Source of the DNA: Nitrospinota bacterium
GTDB lineage: Bacteria > Nitrospinota > Nitrospinia > Nitrospinales > VA-1
Length of the DNA stretch: 34,772 nt
Reading direction: 5' to 3'
Assembly (NCBI GenBank): GCA_014382285.1
Contig: JACNKA010000127.1
Location: 1-34,772, forward strand
In this document: piece after piece, positions 17,795-27,897 of the stretch
Layout: each line of letters begins with the position of its first letter
How positions within the stretch are numbered: the stretch's first letter is position 1
Program-made: the position numbers and the translations under genes
The notes under the pieces: model-generated
The model's database searches: none
What the model saw: the letters and a program-made list of their open reading frames with translations, nothing else
What the model was told of the DNA's origin: nothing

Positions 17795-17840
17795 GTTAGA
17801 GTAAGCAGGATTTTGAAAACCTTTCAGCGATGTCTATACA

Positions 17841-18902
17841 ATGAGCACGTCTTTATTGGATGAAAGAAGCAAAGTTGTTCTTTTAGCCGTCATCGATAAA
17901 TATATCGAGTCTGCCGAGCCGGTGGGTTCTCGTACCGTGGCCAAAATTCACCCTGACCACCTCAGTCCTGCCACACTCAGAAACGTGATGGCCGACTTGG
18001 AGGAAAAGGGTTTTCTGAGTCAACCGCATACGTCAGCAGGCCGTGTTCCCACTGATAAAGGCTATCGGTTTTATGTGAACCATCTTTTACGTCCGCAAAG
18101 CTTTTTAATGACCGCCGAAGTGCTGTCAGATACCCATGAACTTGAGTACCCGATCGGAAAACAAAACCTGCAAGGATTACTTGAACAGGCTTGCGAAAAT
18201 CTCTCCACGATCACCCATCAAACAGGGTTGGTCATGCTACCCAGTTTTTCAAGTGCCTGCTTCAAACATATCGAATTTACCAAAGTAAGCCCACAGGCGG
18301 CATTGGCCGTATTTTTCTCCGAACAAGGTATTCTGCAAAACAAAGTACTGCCCATTGACTCTAATATGACTCAGGGTCAGCTGACCTCTATTTCCAATTA
18401 CTTAAATGACGAGTTCAGCGGAAAACCTATCAAGTGGATTCGACGAGAATTGCTGAAACGGTTGAAACTTGAAAAGAAACACTATAATAATCTGGCAAAA
18501 AAAGCCCACACCCTTTCCTCCGCCCTGTTTGCGGAAGAGCAGGAGAATAGCGAACTGCTTGTAGAAGGTGCCTTGAATTTTCTCGACCAGCCTGAGTTCA
18601 CAGAAGATATCGGTAAAATCAAAGCTCTTCTACTGACTCTCGAAGAGAAAACCAAACTGATCAACCTGCTCGACCTTTGCCTGCACCATGATGGAATGAC
18701 CATATTGATCGGCGAGGAAAACCTACAGGAAGAAATGGGGAACTGCAGTTTGATTGCACAAAATTATCAGTTGGGAAAAGACAATGTTGGAACACTGGCT
18801 GTCTTCGGTTCTAAAAGGATGGACTATAAACGTATTATTTCTATTGTGAACCATACTGCAAAGATGGTCTCCAAGTTAATATCTGAAAATCAGGGAGTTT
18901 GA
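17841..18902 (+). CDS. hrcA: Heat-inducible transcription repressor HrcA
   Basis: LDERSKVVLLAVIDKYIESAEPVGSRTVAKIHPDHLSPATLRNVMADLEEKGFLSQPHTSAGRVPTDKGYRFYV. Confidence 0.95.
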   Translation: MSTSLLDERSKVVLLAVIDKYIESAEPVGSRTVAKIHPDHLSPATLRNVMADLEEKGFLSQPHTSAGRVPTDKGYRFYVNHLLRPQSFLMTAEVLSDTHELEYPIGKQNLQGLLEQACENLSTITHQTGLVMLPSFSSACFKHIEFTKVSPQAALAVFFSEQGILQNKVLPIDSNMTQGQLTSISNYLNDEFSGKPIKWIRRELLKRLKLEKKHYNNLAKKAHTLSSALFAEEQENSELLVEGALNFLDQPEFTEDIGKIKALLLTLEEKTKLINLLDLCLHHDGMTILIGEENLQEEMGNCSLIAQNYQLGKDNVGTLAVFGSKRMDYKRIISIVNHTAKMVSKLISENQGV

Positions 18903-18906
18903 AAAA

Positions 18907-19539
18907 GTGACATCTAAAGAAAAAAAACCGCAGGCCCCGGAAGCTCTTGAACCTGAAATTCTGGAGCCCGATGTTCTGGACCCTGAGGAAGACGCCCCTA
19001 CTGAGGAAGAAAAAAAGTTAAGCCCCATGGAAGAGCTTCAGGAACAACTGAAGAAAAAAGATGCGGAACTTGCTGAACAGAAAAATGATTTCCTGAGGGA
19101 AAAAGCCGATCTTGAAAATTTTCGCAAGCGACTGATCAAGGACAAGGCAGATGCCGTTCAATTTGCCAACGAACGACTCCTGAAAGAGTTGGTGCAGATT
19201 GACGACAACATGGATAGAGCCTTGAACACCCCCAATGCTTCTCTGGAAAGTTTCAGAGAAGGCGTGGAAATGATTCATAAACAGCTCACCACATTCCTCA
19301 AGAACCAAAAGGTGGAACCTATTGAAGCGGTGGGAAAACCTTTTGACCCGAGCCTTCATGAGGTCATGACTCAACTGGAATCTGAAGAACACGACGAAAA
19401 CACTGTGATGCAGGAATATTCCAAAGGTTATACTTTGAATGGACGAATTCTTCACTCTGCTAAAGTGGTGATCTCTAAAAAACCCGCTATAGAGACGCCA
19501 ACGCCCAAAGAAGAAGAAAGTGTTGAGGGTGCGGAATAA
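18907..19539 (+). CDS. grpE: Nucleotide exchange factor GrpE
   Basis: KADLENFRKRLIKDKADAVQFANERLLKELVQIDDNMDRAL...KPFDPSLHEVM...GYTLNGRILHSAKVVIS; GTG start 4 bp after the hrcA stop. Confidence 0.94.
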   Translation: MTSKEKKPQAPEALEPEILEPDVLDPEEDAPTEEEKKLSPMEELQEQLKKKDAELAEQKNDFLREKADLENFRKRLIKDKADAVQFANERLLKELVQIDDNMDRALNTPNASLESFREGVEMIHKQLTTFLKNQKVEPIEAVGKPFDPSLHEVMTQLESEEHDENTVMQEYSKGYTLNGRILHSAKVVISKKPAIETPTPKEEESVEGAE

Positions 19540-19595
19540 TATGTTTGCCCTGCCTCATTTGGGCAGAGCTTCCATTCACCCCCCCATTTACATCC

Positions 19596-20426
19596 ATGCC
19601 CGAACTTCCTGAAGTCGAAACCCTGAGACGGGCTCTTCTTCCTCTGGTCCTCAACAAAACCTGCACAGCTCTCAAGTTCTACCGCAAAGACATCCGCTTT
19701 CCCATCCCTCAAGATACTTTGCAGAAACAAATGGTGAATCAGGTGGTTTCGCAAATCCAACGCATCGGTAAATACCTGCTTTTGAAAGTTCCCCAAGGGG
19801 CAATGCTCTTGCATCTCGGTATGAGCGGACGTGTTTCCTTTAAAACTTCAATGAGTCCTAGGGAAAAGCACACACACGCTATTTTCCAATTTGGATGCGA
19901 AACCTTTCTGCACTTTGTTGATCCAAGACGGTTTGGTTGCATACTCTGGGTTCCGCAAAGCGGAGAACATCCGTTACTGGACAAACTCGGGCCGGACCCT
20001 TTCTCACCAGAAGCCAACGCCGAGGCTTTGAAAGGTCTGGCTAAAAACTGTCGTTCGCCCATTAAAACTTTTATCATGGACGCCAGACGCATCACAGGAA
20101 TTGGCAATATTTACGCCTGTGAATCTCTGTACCTGGCAGGCATTAACCCCAAACGTAAAGCCGGGAGAGTCACTCTCGCGGAATGGGATCGGCTCCTTGC
20201 CTGCGTCCGCTCCACTTTGGAAAACAGCATTGCCGCAGGGGGAACCACCCTACGCGACTTCTTCGACCCCGGCGGTAAAGCGGGATATTATGCGGTGAAA
20301 CTATCTGTTTACGGTAAAGAGGACGAACCTTGCCCAAAATGCACAACTCCCATATCACGCCTGATCCATTCGGGACGATCCACGTTCTTCTGCAAAACCT
20401 GCCAATCGGGCAACGCCCGAAGGTGA
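19596..20426 (+). CDS. mutM: Formamidopyrimidine-DNA glycosylase
   Basis: MPELPEVETLRRAL N-terminus, C-terminal zinc finger CPKCTTPISRLIHSGRSTFFCKTCQ. Start 19596 is required for the catalytic Pro. Confidence 0.95.
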   Translation: MPELPEVETLRRALLPLVLNKTCTALKFYRKDIRFPIPQDTLQKQMVNQVVSQIQRIGKYLLLKVPQGAMLLHLGMSGRVSFKTSMSPREKHTHAIFQFGCETFLHFVDPRRFGCILWVPQSGEHPLLDKLGPDPFSPEANAEALKGLAKNCRSPIKTFIMDARRITGIGNIYACESLYLAGINPKRKAGRVTLAEWDRLLACVRSTLENSIAAGGTTLRDFFDPGGKAGYYAVKLSVYGKEDEPCPKCTTPISRLIHSGRSTFFCKTCQSGNARR

Positions 20427-20542
20427 CAGAGAAATAGTTTTAACTGGATGATAAAACGATTGCTATTTACCTCTCTCGCCTGAGGGCCAAGTGGTATGAT
20501 ATTGTCATTCATTTTGCCAAACCATCAGGACAGGGGCCGGAT

Positions 20543-22174
20543 TTGAAACGTTCTATTGGACTCATAACGCTTAACGCAAAATTCATTCACTCTTCTCTGA
20601 GTTTACGATATCTGAGAAACTTCAGCCGCAATGCGGGCTACCAGAATATATGGATCCGGGAATTCGTCATCAACCAGCCAATCTGGAAAATTGCCGCCGA
20701 GATTCAGAAACTCAAACCCGCGGTTTTGGGAGTCGGTATTTATATCTGGAATCGGAGCCAGAGCCTGGAACTGATCGAACGTCTGCAAAAACAAATGCCT
20801 CATCTTAAAATTGTTGCAGGCGGACCAGAGGTGTCGTTTGAAAAAGAACACTCTCTGCCCTGCCCTGTAATTTCCGGCGAGGGTGAAAAAAAGTGGCTGG
20901 AGTTTCTTGAGTTGACACGCAAACAAGAGACCCCCTCCGAGGCAGTTCTTACACGCTGGCGGACCTTTGGAACTGACCTGCCAGAACTCATTCCCCCTTA
21001 CCTGGAAGAAGACTTCCCGCGCCTGAAAAACCGAATCGTTTATTTTGAAACATCCAGAGGCTGTCCTTACCTTTGCTCGTTCTGTTTATCCGCGTTGGAT
21101 AAAACGGTTCGCTACTTCGATGATGAAACCATCCAGAGTCAGATAAAAGAACTCATCACTGCGGGCATTCAGAAAATTAAATTTGTCGACCGCACTTTCA
21201 ACCTCAAGCCCGGGCGCATGAAAAAGCTGATGCAATGGTTGACTCAATTCGAAGGCAACGAATTTCATTTTGAGGTGGTGGGAGATATTTTAACTGCTGA
21301 CATTCTGGATTTTCTGGCAACAGTGCCTCCTGGCATGTTTCAGTTTGAGATTGGTATTCAAACGACCACCGAGGCCGTCCAGGAAACCATTCAAAGAAAA
21401 CAGAATAATGAAAAACTTTTTGAGACGATCCGGCAACTGGTAGAACAGGACCGCATTCATTTTCATTGCGACCTGATATTTGGCCTGCCCGGAGAAACAC
21501 TGGAAGATATTCGGCAATCTTTTTCCGAAGTGATGGCACTGAGACCTCATGAATTGCAGTTGGGTTTTCTAAAATTCCTTCCCGGAGCCCCCATCAACAA
21601 CCTTGTAGAAAAAGAACAATACCAGCACCACTCCACTCCACCATATGAACTGATTTCGCACCAGCATCTATCGGCAGAAGAAGTTCTGTATTTGAAAGAA
21701 TTCGAGGATATTTTTGATCGTTATTACAATTCCAAGCGGTTCCGTTTTTCCATTCACTACCTGCTCGAAAAAATGAACCCCGTAACCCTGTTCGACCGTT
21801 TGCGTGATCAGCATGAATCCCGCGAACTATTGATGAACCCCGTTTCTCTGGATGAGTATTACCGCATTTTCCGGGATACTTTTTATCCGGTTCCCACTCC
21901 CATGGAGCAGGATCTGCTGAAGTTGGACTATCTATATGCCCAAAGATCGTTTCGACTTCCTCAAATTCTAGCCACAAAATCTCCCGGGAGAACCTGGCAA
22001 AAAGACCGCAAAACACCGGTCATTCCCTTCAACCATGAGATTGAGATATGCGGATCGCAAGCCATTTTAAAAGTGGCCACAAATCCTGTATACTACGCCA
22101 TCGCGCATTCTCAGAATGGAGACGGCTATTTTCGCCGGCCCACCGTCAATGCCGTTTCAGGTCAGGGGGCATAA
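20543..22174 (+). CDS. B12-binding-type radical SAM protein
   Basis: SRGCPYLCSFC (CxxxCxxC); N-terminal B12-binding-like region with AGGPEVS; TTG start. Confidence 0.85.
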   Translation: MKRSIGLITLNAKFIHSSLSLRYLRNFSRNAGYQNIWIREFVINQPIWKIAAEIQKLKPAVLGVGIYIWNRSQSLELIERLQKQMPHLKIVAGGPEVSFEKEHSLPCPVISGEGEKKWLEFLELTRKQETPSEAVLTRWRTFGTDLPELIPPYLEEDFPRLKNRIVYFETSRGCPYLCSFCLSALDKTVRYFDDETIQSQIKELITAGIQKIKFVDRTFNLKPGRMKKLMQWLTQFEGNEFHFEVVGDILTADILDFLATVPPGMFQFEIGIQTTTEAVQETIQRKQNNEKLFETIRQLVEQDRIHFHCDLIFGLPGETLEDIRQSFSEVMALRPHELQLGFLKFLPGAPINNLVEKEQYQHHSTPPYELISHQHLSAEEVLYLKEFEDIFDRYYNSKRFRFSIHYLLEKMNPVTLFDRLRDQHESRELLMNPVSLDEYYRIFRDTFYPVPTPMEQDLLKLDYLYAQRSFRLPQILATKSPGRTWQKDRKTPVIPFNHEIEICGSQAILKVATNPVYYAIAHSQNGDGYFRRPTVNAVSGQGA

Positions 22175-22249
22175 CCCGATCTGTAAACCTCGAGTCGAAT
22201 AAAACAGGGCTGTATTGCCTCTTACAAAAAACACCATCAGGAAATAAAG

Positions 22250-23926
22250 ATGACACCTCTAAACTTGAAAAGCAGAGCTATAACCCAAGGGAACCGACGA
22301 GCCCCCAACCGCGCCATGTTAAGAGCGGTGGGTTTTACCGACGATGATTTCGACAAGCCCATAATTGGAGTCGCTAATGGGCAAAGTACCATCACTCCCT
22401 GTAACGCAGGGCTCGGCAAACTAGCTGATATCGCTTCAGCAAAAATCCGAACAAGTGGAGGTATGCCGCAAATGTTCGGAACCATCACCGTTAGCGATGG
22501 TATTTCCATGGGAACAGAAGGCATGAAATGTTCTCTGGTCAGCCGGGATGTGATCGCCGACTCCATCGAAACAGTTTGCCGTGGTGCCAGCATGGATGCC
22601 GTCATCTGCATAGGTGGTTGTGATAAAAATATGCCAGGAGCCATGATCGCCATGGCCCGGTTGAACATTCCTGGAATCTTCGTCTATGGCGGCACCATCA
22701 AACCCGGCAAGTTGGACGGCAAGGATCTGACCGTCGTCAACGTCTTTGAAGCGGTAGGGCAGTTTGGTGCTGGCTCCATTGATCAGAAGGAACTCACGGA
22801 TATCGAGAAAAATGCCTGTCCGGGTTTAGGTTCTTGCGGCGGTATGTTCACCGCCAACACAATGTCTTCTGCCTTTGAAACAATGGGCATGAGCCTGCCC
22901 TACAGTTCCACCATGGCCAATGAAGACAAGGACAAAGAAATCAGCGCAGGGGAAAGCGCGAAGGCTCTTTTAAATATGATTGAAAAGAATATTCTGCCAC
23001 GAGACATCATGACGCGGAAAGCTTTCGAAAATGCCATCGCAGTAATTATGGCTGTCGGCGGCTCCACCAATGCCGTCTTGCATCTTCTTGCAATTGCCCA
23101 CTCCGCCGGAGTGCCGTTGACCATTGATGACTTTGAAACTATCAGGAAGAAGATTCCTCTTTTTTGCGATTTAAAACCGTCAGGAAAATATGTTGCCATT
23201 GACCTGCACCATGCCGGTGGAATTCCACAAGTCATGAAGATGATGTTGAATGCAGGGCTCCTGCACGGCGATTGCATGACAGTGACAGGGAAAACTATCG
23301 CGGAAAACCTGAAAGATGTTCCCGACCAACCTCGGGAAGATCAGGATGTAATTCTCCCGCTGGATCGGCCAAAGGCACCCGAAGGCCATTTGGTTATTCT
23401 TAAGGGCAATCTCTGCAAGGAGGGCGCGGTCGCAAAAGTTTCCGGTGTTAAGACCCGAAAATTCACCGGCCCGGCACGTGTCTTTAATTCTGAAGAAGAA
23501 TGTCTCGATGCTATTCTCGATAACCGCATCAAGGCAGGCGATGTCCTGGTCATTCGTTTTGAGGGCCCAAAAGGGGGGCCGGGCATGCGCGAAATGCTGG
23601 CTCCCACCGCTGCCATTGTCGGCGAAGGGCTGGGGGATAAAGTCGCACTCATCACCGATGGTCGATTTTCTGGCGGTACTTATGGAATCGTTATCGGCCA
23701 CATCGCACCCGAGGCACAAATAGGCGGGCCGCTGGCTCTCCTTAAAGACAACGATACCATCGCCATTGATATGGATGCGAACGAGTTAAACGTAGAGTTA
23801 ACCGATGAAGAACTTGAAGAAAGAAGAAAAGGATTCGTCGCTCCAGCAATAAAATATCAGTCGGGTGTATTGGCTAAATACGCAAAACTTGTCGGCACTG
23901 CCAGTAAAGGTGCCGTGACCGACTAA
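22250..23926 (+). CDS. ilvD: Dihydroxy-acid dehydratase
   Basis: [74 protein letters not shown]. Confidence 0.97.
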   Translation: MTPLNLKSRAITQGNRRAPNRAMLRAVGFTDDDFDKPIIGVANGQSTITPCNAGLGKLADIASAKIRTSGGMPQMFGTITVSDGISMGTEGMKCSLVSRDVIADSIETVCRGASMDAVICIGGCDKNMPGAMIAMARLNIPGIFVYGGTIKPGKLDGKDLTVVNVFEAVGQFGAGSIDQKELTDIEKNACPGLGSCGGMFTANTMSSAFETMGMSLPYSSTMANEDKDKEISAGESAKALLNMIEKNILPRDIMTRKAFENAIAVIMAVGGSTNAVLHLLAIAHSAGVPLTIDDFETIRKKIPLFCDLKPSGKYVAIDLHHAGGIPQVMKMMLNAGLLHGDCMTVTGKTIAENLKDVPDQPREDQDVILPLDRPKAPEGHLVILKGNLCKEGAVAKVSGVKTRKFTGPARVFNSEEECLDAILDNRIKAGDVLVIRFEGPKGGPGMREMLAPTAAIVGEGLGDKVALITDGRFSGGTYGIVIGHIAPEAQIGGPLALLKDNDTIAIDMDANELNVELTDEELEERRKGFVAPAIKYQSGVLAKYAKLVGTASKGAVTD

Positions 23927-23927
23927 C

Positions 23928-23955
23928 CACTCGGCGTGGGGCCAACTTGCAATGG
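23928..23955. repeat. Single copy of the 98-bp-array head motif directly after ilvD
   Basis: CCACTCGGCGTGGGGCCAACTTGCAA. Confidence 0.8.
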
Positions 23956-24033
23956 CCATTACTGCATACAAACCGTGTCGACGGCTTAATGTGGTTTTGA
24001 AAAACTACGGCCCGATAGTCTGAGGGGCTGATG

Positions 24034-24065
24034 GCTGGGGTGATTCACAAACTCTCATACAAAAT
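24034..24065. repeat. REP/MITE-like element, partial copy 4
   Basis: GGCTGGGGTGATTCACAAACTCTCATACAA versus GGCTGGGGTGATTTACAACCTCTCATCCAA at 2480. Confidence 0.65.
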
Positions 24066-24086
24066 GCTGGTTACTCGGGTCAAGTT

Positions 24087-25034
24087 GTGATGAACTATAA
24101 AATTCTACCGGGGCATCTTTACCCCAGAGACAATCGAATAAACCTTTATTATTTCCACAACCTTTTAAAGGTTATTGGAGACTCTGTTTCTGAGCAGTTG
24201 AAGAGGCAGCATAAAATAAGTGTGCCCATCACAGCCGGGATGTGGGGAGGCTCGTATATGGTCGGCCTGGATGATGGACAAGCCAAAACCCAGGTCGCCC
24301 GCCTGTATTCCATCGTCAATCTGCCGCAGAATAGCCCCCTCGACCGGGTGGAAAACTTTGAATGCCTGATGGAAATTTACCAGCAAACGTTTTCTACTAT
24401 CTTTAAACGTTATGGGTTGAATCTGGTAGACCCGCGCTGGGGGGAGGCTATCCCCTATTCCAATAAAGAGCGACCCACCACCGCCCTGCAAATGTGGGAC
24501 ACCACGGGAAGAGCCAGTTTCATGCGCGCCTTTTTTGTCTGGAATGAGGCAACCTGGGAAGAGTCGATCATCTACGACATGATCCGTAATATCAAAGTTC
24601 TTAAAGAACTTTTGAATATCAACACCCGACCGCCAAAAAAAGAAAGTTCAGAGCTGAAGTTTTTGTTGCAGGATGTCCTCATCACTTACTTCACCCTGCA
24701 CGCCGCATTGACCCCGGATTTTGTGGAACATGCCGAGCCCATCATCAAAGACTTGTTCGAGCAGTTTATAAACGGGATGCATTCCGAAGAAACAATTGAA
24801 GAGCAATACCATAAAGTTTATTCAAGTGCTTTGGTTTATGGCTTTGAAGAGGCCCTGCAAATCCCTTACAAGAAGGCTGGTCTGGACGTGCAAAATGTGG
24901 AAGACTGGCCGGTGGAAAAAATCAACTATGTCCCCAATGAATTGAAAGAAAAACTGGTCCCCGCCCTGCAAGCCCCCTGGAAAAAATTTCACGCCAATCT
25001 CGAAAAACAATCTGGCGCACAGGTCGTCCTGTAA
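24087..25034 (+). CDS. Conserved-looking hypothetical protein (315 aa)
   Basis: Intact ORF MMNYKILPGHLYPRDNRINLYYFHNLLKVIG...; no motif recognised and no P-loop. Confidence 0.6.
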   Translation: MMNYKILPGHLYPRDNRINLYYFHNLLKVIGDSVSEQLKRQHKISVPITAGMWGGSYMVGLDDGQAKTQVARLYSIVNLPQNSPLDRVENFECLMEIYQQTFSTIFKRYGLNLVDPRWGEAIPYSNKERPTTALQMWDTTGRASFMRAFFVWNEATWEESIIYDMIRNIKVLKELLNINTRPPKKESSELKFLLQDVLITYFTLHAALTPDFVEHAEPIIKDLFEQFINGMHSEETIEEQYHKVYSSALVYGFEEALQIPYKKAGLDVQNVEDWPVEKINYVPNELKEKLVPALQAPWKKFHANLEKQSGAQVVL

Positions 25035-25051
25035 AGATTTGAGGCTCAACC

Positions 25052-25753
25052 ATGCAAACCATTCCATTAGCGGAACTGAGCATCGTCTTCATTCCCACTA
25101 TTTTTCTACTCGCCATCATGTTCCACTGGCGACTCAAACCCTGGGTTGGGCTGTACGCGAATGCCCGCATGCTCCTTCAGCTTCTATTGGTAGGCTATTT
25201 TCTTACTTATGTCTTCGAGACCACACAACCATTGGTCATCGTTGCATTGGTGATCCTGATGATAGCAATCTCTTCGTGGATTGCTCTCAGGTCGTTCGAG
25301 GAACACAAACCCTATCTCATTGTTCTTATCTCAATCGGAGGACCGGGACTAATCTTGCTGGGGGTCGTGACACAGCTTGTGTTGGAGTTACCACGGTGGT
25401 TTGAGCCAAACATGGTAGTTCCAATTGCTGGAATGATATTTGCTAACTCAATGAACACAGTCAGCCTGGCGGCAGAGCGTTTTGAATCAGAATTCAAACG
25501 AGGCGAAAGCTACATAAGTGCCAGAAAAACTGCTTTAGATGCCGCTCTTATCCCGCAGATAAATAGTCTCTTTGCTGTCGGTTTAGTTGCACTGCCTGGA
25601 ATGATGACTGGACAGATTCTTTCCGGCGTTGACCCGATCGTTGCAGTGCGTTACCAGATCATGGTGATGTGGATGATATTTGGTTCAGGAGGCATCGCGG
25701 CCGTCATATATCTCGTCCTGCGTGTACAAATGGTCAAGCGGAGTGATAACTGA
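25052..25753 (+). CDS. FetB/UPF0014-like ABC transporter permease
   Basis: GLYANARMLLQLLLVGYFL, VPIAGMIFANSMNTVSLAAERFESE, ALIPQINSLFAVGLVALPGMMTGQILSGVDPIVAVRYQIMVMWMIF. Confidence 0.85.
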   Translation: MQTIPLAELSIVFIPTIFLLAIMFHWRLKPWVGLYANARMLLQLLLVGYFLTYVFETTQPLVIVALVILMIAISSWIALRSFEEHKPYLIVLISIGGPGLILLGVVTQLVLELPRWFEPNMVVPIAGMIFANSMNTVSLAAERFESEFKRGESYISARKTALDAALIPQINSLFAVGLVALPGMMTGQILSGVDPIVAVRYQIMVMWMIFGSGGIAAVIYLVLRVQMVKRSDN

Positions 25754-25817
25754 AAAACAATTGTGCTATGAAGGGCAATAGTCCTAAGAAAGCGTGTAGA
25801 TATATGCTATCGCTGAG

Positions 25818-26582
25818 TTAACTCAATTTCAAAAGCAGCCAGCCGACGATTCCTTTTTGCCCGTTCAGTTCTTTATTGGAACCGTTCCAGACTGCGATAG
25901 CCATCAGCACCGATTTTTTGAACTGAACGTCGTTGGCATTGCCATTGGTCAGAGAGCGGTTGAAGACCAGACGCCATTTATTATCTTTCCATATAGCGCC
26001 GCCTTTTACATCCTGCTGGTTCTGATCAGTCAGGGTGCTGTATCCTTCGGCGTTTAAATCTTCGATGGTCTGGTAAGCGAGCTCAGAGTTGGAATTGTCT
26101 TTCACCCCCGGCTGCCCTCTTTCTCCGCCTATTGCCTTCCACTGCCAGATGTTAACAGGCTTTCCCGACTCACCCATGGTGATCGATGGAGCCTCTTTAT
26201 CAGCAGTGACCGGAAACATCACCGCCGCCCGATCTACATATAACGCGGAGTGGTCAAAGTTGCTGGACTTTGTTTGGTCCTCCCACTCCAACATGATGGC
26301 TATGCCTTCATTATTTTTTGCAGCACGCACCGTGACTTCTCTTGTTGACGGATTCGGCCATTTCGGATTGGTGATCATTTGCGGCCCGAGTTCCACCTTG
26401 ACCGCCACGGCTTTCGTATCCCAGAAAGGGTCATAAGGGTCTACCGGTAAACTCCCCTCATGACTGGCTACCGGTATGGAAGGGCCACAACTTTCATCCT
26501 GCAAACAATCTTCAACATTTGCGCCACAGGCCGAGATGAGCAGAGCAAGTACAGCAACCACCAGCTTTATTTTTCGATACAT
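25818..26582 (-). CDS. Ethylbenzene dehydrogenase/DMSO-reductase gamma-subunit-like heme-binding lipoprotein
   Basis: Lipobox LLISAC; DPFWDTKAVAVKVELGPQMITNPKWPNPSTREVTVRAAKNNEGIAIMLEWEDQTKS...DRAAVMFPV...NIWQWKA...WKDNKWRLVFNRSL matches the EB_dh-type fold pattern. Confidence 0.65.
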   Translation of the reverse strand: MYRKIKLVVAVLALLISACGANVEDCLQDESCGPSIPVASHEGSLPVDPYDPFWDTKAVAVKVELGPQMITNPKWPNPSTREVTVRAAKNNEGIAIMLEWEDQTKSSNFDHSALYVDRAAVMFPVTADKEAPSITMGESGKPVNIWQWKAIGGERGQPGVKDNSNSELAYQTIEDLNAEGYSTLTDQNQQDVKGGAIWKDNKWRLVFNRSLTNGNANDVQFKKSVLMAIAVWNGSNKELNGQKGIVGWLLLKLS

Positions 26583-26586
26583 GGGA

Positions 26587-27897
26587 TCAATAATTATGGA
26601 TCAGTTTTTCAAGGTCAGCTTTTAGTTCCGGTGTATACGGACCAACAAGAATCAGGTTCAGCACTTCTGCAACAAAAGTCTTTTTGGAGACATCCATGAT
26701 TTTCTCTTTCGAGATCATCTCAATCTGGTTTCGCTCCTCTTCCACCGAGAGCTCTTCTGAATAAAGGTGGGGGAAGGCATAGCGAACCACCTGTTTGTAG
26801 GGGTCGTCCAGTTCCGAATCCAGATCAAACATATAACGCTTTTTCACATGCGCCACTTCATAATCTGTCGGGCCATGAGCGGTAAAGGTTTTAATTTCTT
26901 CAAGCAAAACTTTTGTCACCTCAATGAGTTTCTCTGGTCGCACAGTCACATCAAAGTCCATCGTACCGATGTCCGACATGCTGGTTGCACGACATTCTAC
27001 TGAATAAACCAGGCCTCTCTCTTCTCTGAGCACTCTCTGCAACCGGGAGGTGAAGCCATCATCAAAGATCCGGCTGACCAGTCCCATCGTCAGAAAATCT
27101 TTATGATTGTAGGAACAAGAGCGAAAACATATTTGCAGTTCTATCTGGCTGTCAGAATCTTGCTGAAAAAGAAACTGCGGCTGGGCCTGTGTTTCGGGAA
27201 TGCTTCCGATAAAATGATTTTTCGTGATCGGAGCCACTGTGTCAGAAAAATAGGAAAAATATTTTTCTGCCATGGAAACATTAAAGTCATGCTCAACCGG
27301 CCCCGAAATTGCCAAAATCATGTTTCCGGGAACATAGTGAGCGTTGTAATAGTCCCTCAACATTTCCACATTGATCGCTTTAATAGTCTCTTCTGTCCCG
27401 ATGGTGGGCCAGGATATGGGTGTTCCAGGATAAAGCAGTTTGCAGGCATGGTTGTTGATATCCACATTCACACCCTCTTCATTGAGCTCTTCATAATATT
27501 CTTCAAGAATAATTCCGCGTTCCAACTCAATCTCTGGAAATGTCGGGGAAGAAAAAAACTCCGCGAAGAGTTCCATGCCCTTATCCAACTGCGAGATATG
27601 CGGACTGAACCCGTACTGCGTGTATTCCCCCAGGGTGGAGGCACGAAGATCTCTGCCAATATTTTCAAACTCCATATTCAGGGAGATTGAGTTGGGGTAC
27701 TTTTGATTACCTCGGAACATCATATGCTCCAGGAAATGGGAGATCCCATTATTCTTTTCAGTTTCAAACCGCAAACCGGCCCGAACAAACATCGACACTT
27801 CCATGGTGTGAATATGTGGCATTTCTACCGTCACCACAGTCAAGCCGTTTGCCAGCACATCTTTAAAATATCGTAATGCGAATTCTTTAACTTCCAT
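26587..27897 (-). CDS. M16 family zinc peptidase
   Basis: NGISHFLEHMMFRG (HxxEH) with the downstream ELERGIILEEYYEE segment. Confidence 0.92.
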   Translation of the reverse strand: MEVKEFALRYFKDVLANGLTVVTVEMPHIHTMEVSMFVRAGLRFETEKNNGISHFLEHMMFRGNQKYPNSISLNMEFENIGRDLRASTLGEYTQYGFSPHISQLDKGMELFAEFFSSPTFPEIELERGIILEEYYEELNEEGVNVDINNHACKLLYPGTPISWPTIGTEETIKAINVEMLRDYYNAHYVPGNMILAISGPVEHDFNVSMAEKYFSYFSDTVAPITKNHFIGSIPETQAQPQFLFQQDSDSQIELQICFRSCSYNHKDFLTMGLVSRIFDDGFTSRLQRVLREERGLVYSVECRATSMSDIGTMDFDVTVRPEKLIEVTKVLLEEIKTFTAHGPTDYEVAHVKKRYMFDLDSELDDPYKQVVRYAFPHLYSEELSVEEERNQIEMISKEKIMDVSKKTFVAEVLNLILVGPYTPELKADLEKLIHNY

